DNA from: Paenibacillus sp. ACRRY
GTDB lineage: Bacteria; Bacillota; Bacilli; Paenibacillales; Paenibacillaceae
Direction: 5' to 3'
DNA length: 64,000 nucleotides
Assembly: GCF_022346995.1 (NCBI RefSeq)
Contig: NZ_JAKRNM010000001.1
Span: 496,001-560,000 of the forward strand
This document shows, one piece after another, positions 30,401 through 38,140 of the stretch (position 1 is the stretch's first letter; the number at the start of each line of letters is the position of its first letter). The notes under the pieces are model-generated. The model searched no databases, had not been told where the DNA came from, and worked only from the letters and a program-made list of their open reading frames with translations. A program made the translations under genes and the position numbers.

Positions 30401-30848
30401 CGAATTGATCAAGGAAATTGCACTGGTCGATCAATCACCATCCGCTCAATCTGTTCAAGTAGATATTACTGGAAAGAAAAATGGCACCTATATTTATACC
30501 GGAGAATTAATCAATTCACTGGGTACCACCATGAGTGTTCCACTGACAGTCATTGTTACCGATGCTTCTCCGGGGCAAGCCGTTCTATCAAACGACAACT
30601 GGGACGGTGACGGCAACTATAATGTCAGCATGAATCTGTGGTGGGGAACGAATGCAACCGAATACGAACTCTACGAAAATGGTATATTGATCGACACACA
30701 GTCGCTGCAATCGAATACACCTAATGCACAATCTGCGGTTACCGCAATCACCGGAAGGGGACCTGGAATCTATGAGTATGAAGCTGTACTTCGTAATTCT
30801 TCAGGGGAAACCAGAACTTCCAAGTTAAATGTAACCGTACGAAAGTAG
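24465..30848 (+). CDS. secreted multidomain rhamnogalacturonan lyase (PL11) with two rhamnogalacturonan acetylesterase (CE12) domains
   Basis: 2127 residues. Signal peptide about 1-36; PL11 lyase about 42-645 (GEYLNRGLVAV, then Asp-rich calcium loops such as DLDGDGEYE and DLDGNGKAE); beta-sandwich about 656-784; CE12 esterase about 790-1007 with Ser798 in AGDST, GGRSSKSF, GHND and Asp980/His983 in DNTH; concanavalin-like sandwich about 1026-1238; helical FIVAR-like module about 1248-1310; a second sandwich and CE12 pair, about 1316-1460 and 1464-1678, with Ser1472 in ASDST and Asp1644/His1647; Ig/OmpL47-like modules about 1686-1845; FIMAH-like helical domain about 1847-1932; two C-terminal modules resembling the chitinase A N-terminal domain (about 1936-2032 and 2037-2127). 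It would deacetylate and cleave rhamnogalacturonan I outside the cell. The ATG 24465 follows AAAGGAGGAGCTAATCCA. No sortase or S-layer anchor is seen. Confidence 0.9.
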   Translation: MDRRTVSIQKSIFVSFLAFLMVISLAVPPAPARAESSDILTGRQGEYLNRGLVAVLVDNGVFLSWRYLNNDPDDIAFNIYKNGTKVNASPISDVTNYVDTTGFDSSQYQISTIIAGKEQMQPEVVSVWHNDYLPIPLDKPADGRTKDGGTYSYYAGDASVADLDGDGEYEIVFLWSPSNSKDNSQAGYTGNVYIDAIKLDGTKLWRIDLGVNIRAGAHYTQLMVYDLDGNGKAEVVVKTADGTKDGQGTVIGDGTKDYRNEGGYILSGPEYLTLFDGETGAAVSTVDYNPPRGNVSDWGDGYGNRVDRFLGAIAYLDGTKPSVVMSRGYYTRTVLAAYDYVGGKLVQRWIFDTNEAGAQYQGQGNHNLSVLDADNDGKDEIMFGALAIDDDGGLMYSTGLGHGDAMHAGQLDPNREGYQVVSVHEHSDAAYGLEMRDAATGEILWGQKTGFDTGRGMSADIDPNYPGYESWATTITNGQSVPVTNTYSAAGEAIYTAEEGPKTANFAIWWDGDLQRELFDHEWDNSTARGIPLIYKWDYENKKLDEIFRATGTLTNNHTKGNPALQADILGDWREEILLRSEDSSEYRLYTTTIPSDYRIPTLMQDPVYRLGVAWQNVSYNQPPHTGFYLGAEATAFPKADLSLTREAEMLESVYRFDFGTETASGNTAVQDTLYAQDTGYGFIETSGVTVGADQVSVETGTTFAVDLPNANYKVTLRLGNDSRGSNVGVKSEFVQKLAMTNVKAGEPLEYSYDIALVDGQLDFLFTGTAIDIQDIIIEKYPDKSAGAATTIYMAGDSTMQSYSEMQAPQEGWGQQFGRYFSNGAVIVNDAIGGRSSKSFMVDGRLDTILQRIKPGDFFFISFGHNDASAGIPDRYASPEDYKMYLARYVNGTKQRGATPVLLTPVGRRDFNTVTQEFNVSFPAYVQAAKEVAEELDVPLIDLSKLSIAYYDKIGNAATEKVFLYANPGEYPKYPNGINDNTHFSSYGAQKIAGLVAGAVKDMELSISSLVIDPDMSEPEPEPEIQLYEEDFEGYAADYQYAMVNATGIAGTMTGTVVEQSGNKVLSVTGSGSGHRAKVFRLFDAVNGDQVNVKFDWQSGNVSAYPSEGHLTIMDSNENALFTLYTKTGSSKIHYYVGAYNPDYGTGDTAIPEGGTATEISKNQWVNVDATVNFAKKTLDMTLTNIADPTVTQTIESIQMSSGAYADNVRAFRFLGTRKGGGGTLNWTTQIDNVRIEGTQLPSEGGDQTALIALYDEIKALDLSEYTEASKAVVNRALAAAEAIFNTEATQAQVDHTFNMLNVAKGSLTKETAEEVSEYKFDFGSGSTADGYIKVDAKRAYIEGNGYGFADTALTEDVNRETGDALKEDFTRVNGTSFLVEMEPANYRVTMTVGDAEESTSASVVAEQMTKLPLTTISKGDFKEITYDIALIDGVFNFDFAGNTPKINGLKIERLPENGAGDKPVIYLASDSTVANYAENYRPQAGWGETLGGYFDQNEISVDNRAVGGLSSKTFLVGGYLNDLLLDIHEGDYLFMQWSHNDSTPSRPERYLTPEQFKVYLKEYIDGARQRGAIPILVTPVNRRDFTGEILNKSFPEYVQAMKETAEETETLIIDLNQASWEYFQELGTEGTKSIFMWVGTTEDNTHLQMNGAIKVSELVARLVKELNIPLSALVTLEGESPEQTAPHTTVSVEGEKHDGWYTSPVQVTFTATDEDSEIEGTYYQINGGETVSGTQLTLSEEGTHTITYWSVDVDGNQESEQTLTLSIDLVPPTIEIQGQTEYTIDQHVEIGYTASDSVSGVTEPTGVLLDTPAYTLEPGLNKLTANVSDLAGWEQTVEYSFGVIATFDSLINLTNSFANESIDPNANALAEQLANTLEQANQAAINHEGAKARQLLASYGNDVQAARGTVFTDEQANVLLKWEEWLNQATPLANGAPGTPVLSDNNGYDTGLKDGDYTVTMNLWWGNNGNQFKLYENGELIKEIALVDQSPSAQSVQVDITGKKNGTYIYTGELINSLGTTMSVPLTVIVTDASPGQAVLSNDNWDGDGNYNVSMNLWWGTNATEYELYENGILIDTQSLQSNTPNAQSAVTAITGRGPGIYEYEAVLRNSSGETRTSKLNVTVRK

Positions 30849-30904
30849 GCTAAAAAGGTTAAGGGTTCATCAACCACAAGTCATTAAAGTAGCTTAGGTT
30901 TATA

Positions 30905-30945
30905 AAAAGTGCTATTCCTCATCCATTTGAGGAGTAGCACTTTTA
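30905..30945 (+). terminator. intrinsic terminator after the giant enzyme gene
   Basis: The arms AAAAGTGCTA-CCTCA and TGAGG-AGTAGCACTTTT form a long stem with a 6-base loop and T residues following. Confidence 0.8.
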
Positions 30946-31077
30946 TATTTTGAGAGATCGTAAAGGTGCATGTTTACGTTTTTAGATTCGTCGTAAAAGG
31001 AAGTATATTTGAGCTGAAATCTGCTCAAGTTTGTTCACAAGTAGGTACTCCTACATACATTTATGGATAAACAACAG

Positions 31078-31112
31078 AAATGGACGTCCCAATAAAGGAC
31101 GTCCATTTTTAT
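31078..31112. terminator. hairpin terminator downstream of the alcohol dehydrogenase gene
   Basis: Perfect stem TGGACGTCC/GGACGTCCA (31081-31089 with 31097-31105), flanked by AAA and TTTTT, so it may act in both directions. It lies just past the stop of the minus-strand dehydrogenase gene. The stretch 30946-31077 shows nothing else. Confidence 0.6.
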
Positions 31113-31145
31113 TAACTCACCTGCAAGAAGAATACCGATCTGCCA

Positions 31146-32309
31146 TTACAACGATGCTTGATAGATTTGGACCACGTCTTCACGCTGCAATGTTTTGAAA
31201 AATCCGAACGGACCGAAACGCATGGCTTTATCGGCCATCGCGTCAATTTGACTGCCATCGATGTCGTAATCCGCAAGCCGGCTAGGTGCACCAATGGAAG
31301 TCCAGAAGTTACGCAGTGCATCAATACCTTCTTCTGCAACCTGTCTGTCTGATTTACCTTCAGGGTTAACATCAAATACGTTGATTGCCAGACGTTTGAA
31401 CCGACTTATGTCCACATCCAGATTGTGCTTCATCCAGTGCGGGAAGAGAATCGCAAGACCTCCTCCATGAGGGATATCGTATACGGCCGACACGGCGTGT
31501 TCAATATTATGAGTGGCCCAGTCTCCGGCAAGACCCATATTCAGAATATCGTTAAGTGCCATGGTTCCACAATAAAGTATGGTTTCTCGCAGTTCAACGT
31601 TTTCCAGATCCTTGATCAATCGAGGTGCAGTCTCCATTACGGTACGAAGAATGGTCTCGCAAAATCCAAGCTGAACCGGTGTATTGCTGTCCAGATGGAA
31701 GTAGTGTTCAAACACATGAGACATCATATCCACCATCCCATATACCGTCTGATCAAGAGGCACAGTGAAGGTATTTACAGGATCGAGGATTGAAAACGCA
31801 GGGAAAGAATACTCGCTGAACCAGGCCCATTTCTCCTGTGTATCCTGATTAGTAATAACTGAACCGTTGTTCATCTCGGAACCTGTCGCCGCCATGGTCA
31901 GTACCGTTCCCAGCGGAAGTCCGCCTTGAGGGGTGGCTTCGCGCACGACGATATCCCACATGTCTCCGTCGTACTTTGCACCTACCGCGATCGCTTTACC
32001 ACAATCAAGTACACTACCGCCACCGACAGCCAACACCAAATCTATATTATGTGCTCTGCATAGCTCCACACCCTTATGAACCGTAGAGAGACGAGGATTC
32101 GGTTCTACGCCGGCCAGTTCTGTAATCTCTGCTCCGATTTCCTGCAACTGGGTGATCACCTGATCGTACAGTCCACTCCGTTTGATGCTGCCACCGCCAT
32201 ATACAAGCAAAACGCGTTTCCCGTATTTGGGAACTTCCGTTTTTAATGCTTCGATTTGCCCTTTACCAAAAATGTATCGAGTCGGATTGTAAAACTGAAA
32301 AGATCTCAT
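31146..32309 (-). CDS. iron-containing alcohol dehydrogenase (YugJ/butanol dehydrogenase type)
   Basis: NAD(P)H-dependent reduction of aldehydes, 387 residues, the usual length of the family. Landmarks: [12 protein letters not shown] at the start, the GGGS nucleotide loops ([11 protein letters not shown] and [15 protein letters not shown]), and metal ligands in [13 protein letters not shown] and [22 protein letters not shown]. The ATG at 32309 is chosen because TTTGGAGGAACATACAC lies directly upstream; the longer frame to 32381 runs through the intergenic region. It is divergent from marR and may be controlled by it. Confidence 0.92.
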   Translation of the reverse strand: MRSFQFYNPTRYIFGKGQIEALKTEVPKYGKRVLLVYGGGSIKRSGLYDQVITQLQEIGAEITELAGVEPNPRLSTVHKGVELCRAHNIDLVLAVGGGSVLDCGKAIAVGAKYDGDMWDIVVREATPQGGLPLGTVLTMAATGSEMNNGSVITNQDTQEKWAWFSEYSFPAFSILDPVNTFTVPLDQTVYGMVDMMSHVFEHYFHLDSNTPVQLGFCETILRTVMETAPRLIKDLENVELRETILYCGTMALNDILNMGLAGDWATHNIEHAVSAVYDIPHGGGLAILFPHWMKHNLDVDISRFKRLAINVFDVNPEGKSDRQVAEEGIDALRNFWTSIGAPSRLADYDIDGSQIDAMADKAMRFGPFGFFKTLQREDVVQIYQASL

Positions 32310-32423
32310 GTGTATGTTCCTCCAAAGAAGTCTGAAATTTTGTGCATCAACCATTATAGTCCACATGATATGTAAAAACAAATGGTTGTAAGTCTAAGCC
32401 AGAAGCCGTATTTGCTTTTAATC

Positions 32424-32467
32424 ATAGTGAAAACTATAATTAATTTGTATGCAAACTATATGTATAG
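32424..32467. promoter_or_regulatory. two palindromes, candidate MarR operators
   Basis: ATAGT-GAAA-ACTAT (32424-32437) and CTATA-TG-TATAG (32456-32467) have centres 31 bp apart, about three helical turns, in the divergent region between the alcohol dehydrogenase and marR genes. Binding by the adjacent MarR protein is inference. Confidence 0.45.
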
Positions 32468-32494
32468 CAACTAAATTTGAAGGTGGAGACACAT

Positions 32495-32935
32495 ATGAAT
32501 TCTAGCTCGGAAGAACGATATGGATATGCCTTAACAAAAACTAGCAGAGCGATTCTTCGCTTTCTTACTGGTTATTTGAAGCGTTTCTCTATTACGCCTG
32601 AACAGTGGACCGTATTGAAGCGGGTGTATGAACATGAAGGTATTTCGCAAAAAGAGCTTGCTGCCATTACGGATAAGGACCCTGCTACTTTGGCCAAAAT
32701 ACTGGATAACTTGGAAAAATACCGCCTGATCGTTCGGCAGATGAATCACCAGGACCGTCGTTCATTTTTGATCTTCATTACAGAACATGGCTCGAAATTA
32801 AAAAATGAGGTCGAAAAGAATCTGGAACATGTTTTTGGTCAAGTATTGGAAGGTATTACGAAGGAAGAGTTAGCCATGTTTAGCAATGTGTTATCCCGTA
32901 TCGAAAACAACGCAAGAACTCATACACAAAACTAG
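32495..32935 (+). CDS. MarR family transcriptional regulator
   Basis: About 146 residues with the winged helix (about 45-110: ISQKELAAITDKDPATLAKILDNLEKYRLIVRQMNHQDRRSFLI) and flanking dimerisation helices. The ATG at 32495 has GGTGGAGACACAT upstream; the earlier in-frame TTG at 32477 lies within the leader. It is 21 bases upstream of the FUSC exporter gene, so it probably represses its own operon and perhaps the divergent dehydrogenase. Confidence 0.9.
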   Translation: MNSSSEERYGYALTKTSRAILRFLTGYLKRFSITPEQWTVLKRVYEHEGISQKELAAITDKDPATLAKILDNLEKYRLIVRQMNHQDRRSFLIFITEHGSKLKNEVEKNLEHVFGQVLEGITKEELAMFSNVLSRIENNARTHTQN

Positions 32936-32956
32936 TTTGAAATAGAGGTTGGTAAG

Positions 32957-34915
32957 ATGGATCAACATCAATTTACTCATGAGAACAGACGACGTTCTAA
33001 GCATCATTTTCCGAAGAAAGCAACCTACAAAGAAGCCTTTCGAATCAAACCGATTCCGCTCAATTGGTTCAGGGGAGTTGGCTCCGCAATCAGTGTGGGA
33101 ATTCCCTCCTTAGTCGGTTTTTTGATCGGAGATCCTGCTCTCGGCATATTAGCGTCCGTCGGAGGTTTCACCTTTCTGTATGTATCTAATGAAACGTATT
33201 CCCAGCGTGCTGTAAGATTGTTCTGGATTGCGCTCGGATTAACTGCTTCATTTGCACTAGGTGCGTTAAGCTCTTATAACGATGTACTTATGGTGCTTAT
33301 GTTTGGGGTTATTGGGTTTCTGAGCACCATGCTGTTTAATCTTTTTCAAATTGTCGGCCCTGGAGGCATGTTTTTTGTCCTGGCTTATGCGATTGGCACT
33401 TCCATGCCGCATGATATGGCAGCGATCGGCCCAAATGTGCTATTCGTATTGCTGGGCGCGATCTTTGCCTGGATCGTGGCTATGACAGGAGTGCTTGTGA
33501 AGCCGTACGGTAACGAGACCAAGGCAGTTTCGGCGGTATACCAGAGCTTGTCCAGTCTTCTGTCATCCATTGGAACGGATCATTATACGGAACGGCAGCA
33601 TCAGGCGGCGTTTCTTATCAAACAGGCAGATCGAACATTATCCCATTCCACGTTTTTCGGGAAACGGAACCGGAACAAATGCGTTTTGGAAAAATTGATA
33701 AGATTAAACGTACAAGCTGAATTAATCTTTCTATCTATTCTTGATGTCTCACAAGAGCGAAAGCATGAGATGGAAGATCAACTCGTCGAATCACTGCAGA
33801 TCATAAGCAATCAGCTCCGTGACAAAAATAGCAGTAAACATTTTGACGTTCGAATATCCGAAGAGGGAAGCAGTTCTTCTCTTAGAGATCTCCATGCAAA
33901 CGTAAAGTGTGCATTTGAAATTCAATCGGGGACAAATGATTTGATTACAGCTCCGGTGTCGTCATCTACTGCGGAATCGGCGAAAATCGTATTTGGTGAT
34001 CTGATCCAAAAAGCGTTCAGCAAGGATTCTCATATACCTTTTGCGGCTCTCCGTTACGGAACAATAATTATCATTTCAGCAGCTATTGCGTATGGTTTCC
34101 ATTTGAACCGTTCGTATTGGGTTCCGTTATCCGCGGCTGCAGTAATGGGAGGCGGGACATATGTTAGTAGCCTGCATCGGGGCATACAACGTTCGGTGGG
34201 CACGATCATTGGGATTTGGATAGGGGCAGCTTTATTATGGCTGAAACCTGCTGGCTTGTTTATTTCGTTAACACTTGCCGGACTGCAGTTTATTGTGGAA
34301 TTAATCTACGCCCGAAATTATTCGCTCGCGGTTATGTTCATTACTCCCAGTACCCTATTGATTGGAACGACAATTAACCCAGCACTGACTAGCGGGTATT
34401 TCATATCTGCACGACTCGTCGATATCATCATTGGAAGCATCGTGGCCATTGTCGGGACGACGTTGTTATGGAGAAAGATTTCTTCCAAACGGTTGCTTAC
34501 CGTTTTTTCAGATACTGTTGAAAAAGAAGGGAAGATGTTGATTGCCATGTTAGAGAGTGAACATACGCGCATCCAAGCCTCCAAACAACAGGAGCTTCAG
34601 CAAGCTTTACTTCAGCTCCGTTTGGTATATGACAGTGCATTTGCCGAGTCGCTTCGCAGGGATGTAAAGGTTACGAGTCTCTGGCCTGCAGTGGGGGATT
34701 GCTTGCACTTGGGATACATGTTACTCGCAGCGTCTCGCCATCCTTCAGGTGAAGGGGCGGAAGAGCGAGTGCAAGAGTATAAAGTCTATTTCGAAAGACT
34801 TACACACTCCATCAAAAATAAAGAGAAACTCATTATGGACGTGCCGAGGTTGCCTGAATACCCTTTAATCCATGAAGATATTGTTCAATTACAACGTTCA
34901 TTACGTATCACCTAA
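32957..34915 (+). CDS. FUSC family membrane transporter (aromatic compound efflux type)
   Basis: 652 residues with two membrane bundles: about residues 30-180 (SVGIPSLVGFLIGDPALGIL, FALGALSSYNDVLMVLMFGVIG and others) and about 355-510 (FAALRYGTIIIISAAIAYGF, WVPLSAAAVMGGGTYV, the conserved FUSC block), each followed by a cytoplasmic helical region. Related proteins (AaeB, YccS) export aromatic acids. With a MarR gene immediately upstream, detoxification of a phenolic compound is a reasonable inference. A strong terminator follows. Confidence 0.85.
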   Translation: MDQHQFTHENRRRSKHHFPKKATYKEAFRIKPIPLNWFRGVGSAISVGIPSLVGFLIGDPALGILASVGGFTFLYVSNETYSQRAVRLFWIALGLTASFALGALSSYNDVLMVLMFGVIGFLSTMLFNLFQIVGPGGMFFVLAYAIGTSMPHDMAAIGPNVLFVLLGAIFAWIVAMTGVLVKPYGNETKAVSAVYQSLSSLLSSIGTDHYTERQHQAAFLIKQADRTLSHSTFFGKRNRNKCVLEKLIRLNVQAELIFLSILDVSQERKHEMEDQLVESLQIISNQLRDKNSSKHFDVRISEEGSSSSLRDLHANVKCAFEIQSGTNDLITAPVSSSTAESAKIVFGDLIQKAFSKDSHIPFAALRYGTIIIISAAIAYGFHLNRSYWVPLSAAAVMGGGTYVSSLHRGIQRSVGTIIGIWIGAALLWLKPAGLFISLTLAGLQFIVELIYARNYSLAVMFITPSTLLIGTTINPALTSGYFISARLVDIIIGSIVAIVGTTLLWRKISSKRLLTVFSDTVEKEGKMLIAMLESEHTRIQASKQQELQQALLQLRLVYDSAFAESLRRDVKVTSLWPAVGDCLHLGYMLLAASRHPSGEGAEERVQEYKVYFERLTHSIKNKEKLIMDVPRLPEYPLIHEDIVQLQRSLRIT

Positions 34916-34922
34916 TGTTAAT

Positions 34923-34986
34923 AAACCGTTCCCTCAACGTGGCTGCTCGATACAAGTGTCCATATTGAGGGAACGGTTTTTTTTAT
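34923..34986 (+). terminator. intrinsic terminator after the FUSC gene
   Basis: Perfect 15-bp stem AAACCGTTCCCTCAA/TTGAGGGAACGGTTT with a 27-base loop and eight or more T residues. Confidence 0.85.
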
Positions 34987-34988
34987 CT

Positions 34989-35102
34989 ATGTTACGGTCC
35001 TACTGGAGGAGAACCTATTATTTAGATACGCCTATCTTAGAGCGATTACTCAGTGAAGAATTACTTCGTCAAAAAGGGTATGGAATCGTAAAGCTAGAAT
35101 AG
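34989..35102 (+). pseudogene. 37-codon frame, possible C-terminal gene remnant
   Basis: A frame ending in TAG encodes MLRSYWRRTYYLDTPILE...RQKGYGIVKLE, with protein-like composition, but its ATG lies in the T tract of the preceding terminator with no ribosome binding site. It may be the tail of a decayed gene. No family recognised. Confidence 0.2.
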
Positions 35103-35154
35103 TAATCAAAACAACGAATAGGAAAGTGAGTCCATTGGAGGAAGTAGGTGCACG

Positions 35155-35652
35155 ATGAGTAGTAAAATCCATGAATTCATGAATTGGGCTGAATCAAACG
35201 GTTGGAAAATAACCCAACAAACGAATTCTTATTTAAATTTCGATGTTGGTTTTATTTCCAGATACAAAAAAATTCCTGATGGATATTTAGATTTTTTACG
35301 TGTTGTGGAACAATGCATCACCCCTGATGAGAAAACATGGTTCCTCTGTGAGAATGAATATAATAATAGCTCAGATGATGATTTTCGATGGAATGAATTT
35401 GAACTGCTCAGCTTGGAAGCAGCAATGAATGACGATCAATGGAGATCAGAAATAACGACATGGTGGAATCATTACCTGCCAATCATGATATCAGTTAACG
35501 GTGGTTATTCCTTTTATGCGATTGATATATCCAATGAAACAGGTGCCATCGTACGTGGAGATGAACCTGAATTTGAAGAAATCGAAAAAGTGGCAAATGA
35601 TCTGGATGAGTTTTTGGAACTCATTATGTCGAATTCAATTGTATTTCAGTGA
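35155..35652 (+). CDS. SMI1/KNR4 (SUKH) family protein
   Basis: 165 residues with the SUKH fold pattern: YKKIPDGYLDFLRVVEQC near the middle and SVNGGYSFYAIDISN, then GAIVRGDEPEFEEIEKVANDLDEFLELI at the C-terminus. Many SUKH proteins are immunity proteins against contact-dependent or polymorphic toxins, but no toxin gene is visible nearby. TTGGAGGAAGTAGGTGCACG precedes the ATG. It stands alone between a terminator and the secA2 gene. Confidence 0.75.
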   Translation: MSSKIHEFMNWAESNGWKITQQTNSYLNFDVGFISRYKKIPDGYLDFLRVVEQCITPDEKTWFLCENEYNNSSDDDFRWNEFELLSLEAAMNDDQWRSEITTWWNHYLPIMISVNGGYSFYAIDISNETGAIVRGDEPEFEEIEKVANDLDEFLELIMSNSIVFQ

Positions 35653-35755
35653 TCAAAAGGGTTTGCAGTAAAGCCTCCTTCACGATTATGTTAATTGCTT
35701 AGTGAGGTTGCTGTCGTTATCGTATTATGCACTTCGACCGAGGAGGGATTAACCA

Positions 35756-38041
35756 GTGAACCTAGTAGCCAAGTTGATGGGTGAACTCAAAGATCGCGAT
35801 ACCCGGCAGCAGTTGAAAGGCTATCGAAACCAAGTGCAACTCATCAGAAAAAGAAATTTGGAGGCTTGGAACGATGACCAACTTCAAGAGGAATCACAAC
35901 GCCTGAAAGAGGAAGCATTAGGGGGCAGACCCTTGGATGAGCTGCTTGTCGAAGCTTACGCTTTAGTCTGCGAGGTAGCGAAGAGAACGCTTGGATTAAA
36001 GCCGTACGATGTACAGATCATGGCAGCCATCGCTCTGCATGAGAGATTTTTGGTTGAGCAGCACACAGGTGAAGGGAAAACGCTCTCTGCTGTGATGCCT
36101 GCTTATCTAAATGCACTGACAGGGAAAGGCGTACATGTGCTGACGTTTAATGATTATTTGGCCAATCGAGATGCCCGGTGGATGGGCCCGATCTATCGTT
36201 TTCTTGGGTTAAGCGTAAACTCGGTTCAAGCGGGCATGAGTTTATACGAGAAAAAGGAAGCCTACGCTAGTGATATAACCTATGTGACGGCTAAAGAAGC
36301 GGGGTTTGATTACTTACGTGACACGATCGCACTTAATGAAGTTGAACTGGTTCATCGTCCGTTCCATTTCGTCATTGTCGACGAGGCAGATTCGCTGCTT
36401 CTTGATGAAGCGCGGGTGCCGCTGGTTATTAGTGGAGAGTCGGGCTCTTCCAAGAATGACAACATTCGTTTCGCAGAAGTGGCTCAGCAGCTCGAACAAG
36501 GAGAGCATTATGAATTCGATGAATTCCAACGGAACGTTTACTTGAATGAAGCTGGCTCAGCGAAGGCAGAGTCAATGCTTAGATGCGGCAATCTGTATGA
36601 TAGCCATAATGCTCATTTGTTAACTTCATTAAATTGTGCACTGCATGTAGAAACGTTACTAAAAAGAGATGTCGATTACATCGTCCGAGACGGTGAAATC
36701 GAGTTGATTGACGAATATACTGGCCGCGTGGCTGAAAACAGGTATTTACCCGACGGGCTGCAAGCCGCACTTGTAGCCAAAGAAGGGCTACAGTGGACGG
36801 TAGGTGGGAAAATTCTGGGCACGATTACCATTCAACACTTCATTAGCCTGTATCCAGGAATTTGTGGAATGACGGCTACAGCACATGCTTCTGCAATGGA
36901 ATTTGAACATATCTATGCGCTGCAGGTCATGCGAATTCCTTCGAACCAACCAAATATACGGATTGACCACCCGCACCGAATTTACACACATATAGAAGCC
37001 AAACGAAAAGCGCTTGTACAAGAAATCTCGTCTGTCCATGCGACGGGACGTCCAATTCTCATTGGTACATCTAGCGTTGAGGAGTCCGATGACCTAGCGG
37101 AAGCACTGGCTAAGGTTAATATACATTGCCATGTTTTAAATGCGAAAAACGACGCAAAAGAAGCAGAAATCATCGCTAAAGCAGGAGAAATTGGTGCCGT
37201 AACGGTTTCTACAAATATGGCAGGACGAGGCGTAGATATTCGGCTCGGCGGAGGAAATCCTGAGCAGGCAGAATGTGTCGCCAAGCTGGGAGGATTATAT
37301 GTGCTGTGTACATATGTGAACGAAAGCGTGCGGATTGACGATCAACTACGCGGGCGTTCGGGCCGTCAGGGCGACCCGGGATCCACGGTATTTTTCGTAA
37401 GCCTGGAAGATGAGCTGATGGTTCAGTTCGGCATCCATAAGCTGGTTCGGGTTCCTAGGCAGGATGAGGCTCTAGAGGACTCGGTGCTTTTCAGTAAAAT
37501 CGAGCATATTCAGCGTGTTATTATGGGGCAGAACTTCGATATTCATCAGGAACTGAACAGTTATTCAGATATGGTGGAAGATCAGAGGCGAATTATGTTC
37601 GCGGAGCGACTTCAGATTTTAAAAGGTGACTTGCCGATGAGCCCCTCTGAACAGAGGGTACGTCTTTTTTATATCGACGAGTTCTGGGCGGAACATCTGG
37701 CATACGTTTCTTATCTTCGCGAAAGCATTCACTTGGAGAGCATAGCCAGCCGTAATCCAATCGATCAATTTCATATGCAAATCACCCAGGCCTACGAGCA
37801 AATTCCACATAAAATCAATAAGGAATCTGAGAAAATGTTCGTAAGACTTGGAGGTTCAAATGATCCATCGGAGTGGGAAAAGCTAGGTCTGAAAAGCCCT
37901 GCATCTACAAGGACATATATTATCAACGATCAGTACAGCGAAAATAGACGCAGCTCATGGACTGGAACGACCGTCTTTGCTTTTTGGGGCAGCCAAATTT
38001 TGAGATGGGCACTATGGCCGGTATATAGGATCTCTAAATAG
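35756..38041 (+). CDS. secA2: accessory Sec translocase ATPase SecA2
   Basis: A 761-residue SecA-type motor protein, shorter than housekeeping SecA (about 840). The DEAD-like motor 1 has Walker A HTGEGKT (about 102-108), VLTFNDYLA, and Walker B VDEADSLLLDEAR (about 208). A preprotein cross-linking region follows (VYLNEAGSAKAE), then motor 2 with ILIGTSSVEESD, TVSTNMAGRGVDIRLGGG and RGRSGRQGDPGST. The usual C-terminal zinc motif is absent; instead the protein ends in an aromatic hydrophobic tail (FAFWGSQILRWALWPVYRISK). Neither secY2 nor an obvious cargo gene lies beside it. GAGGAGGGATTAACCA precedes a GTG start. Confidence 0.88.
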   Translation: MNLVAKLMGELKDRDTRQQLKGYRNQVQLIRKRNLEAWNDDQLQEESQRLKEEALGGRPLDELLVEAYALVCEVAKRTLGLKPYDVQIMAAIALHERFLVEQHTGEGKTLSAVMPAYLNALTGKGVHVLTFNDYLANRDARWMGPIYRFLGLSVNSVQAGMSLYEKKEAYASDITYVTAKEAGFDYLRDTIALNEVELVHRPFHFVIVDEADSLLLDEARVPLVISGESGSSKNDNIRFAEVAQQLEQGEHYEFDEFQRNVYLNEAGSAKAESMLRCGNLYDSHNAHLLTSLNCALHVETLLKRDVDYIVRDGEIELIDEYTGRVAENRYLPDGLQAALVAKEGLQWTVGGKILGTITIQHFISLYPGICGMTATAHASAMEFEHIYALQVMRIPSNQPNIRIDHPHRIYTHIEAKRKALVQEISSVHATGRPILIGTSSVEESDDLAEALAKVNIHCHVLNAKNDAKEAEIIAKAGEIGAVTVSTNMAGRGVDIRLGGGNPEQAECVAKLGGLYVLCTYVNESVRIDDQLRGRSGRQGDPGSTVFFVSLEDELMVQFGIHKLVRVPRQDEALEDSVLFSKIEHIQRVIMGQNFDIHQELNSYSDMVEDQRRIMFAERLQILKGDLPMSPSEQRVRLFYIDEFWAEHLAYVSYLRESIHLESIASRNPIDQFHMQITQAYEQIPHKINKESEKMFVRLGGSNDPSEWEKLGLKSPASTRTYIINDQYSENRRSSWTGTTVFAFWGSQILRWALWPVYRISK

Positions 38042-38088
38042 TGGTGGAGAGTCGTATTCCATATCATCGAATTAATTGATACTACAAA

Positions 38089-38127
38089 AGAAACTCCGAA
38101 TCCCACTAAGGGCTTTCGGAGTTTCTC
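38089..38127. terminator. terminator between secA2 and the convergent phosphotransferase gene
   Basis: 12-bp stem AGAAACTCCGAA/TTCGGAGTTTCT with a 14-base loop, flanked by A- and T-rich sequence, between convergent genes. Confidence 0.6.
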
Positions 38128-38140
38128 TGTATGAGCAAAT

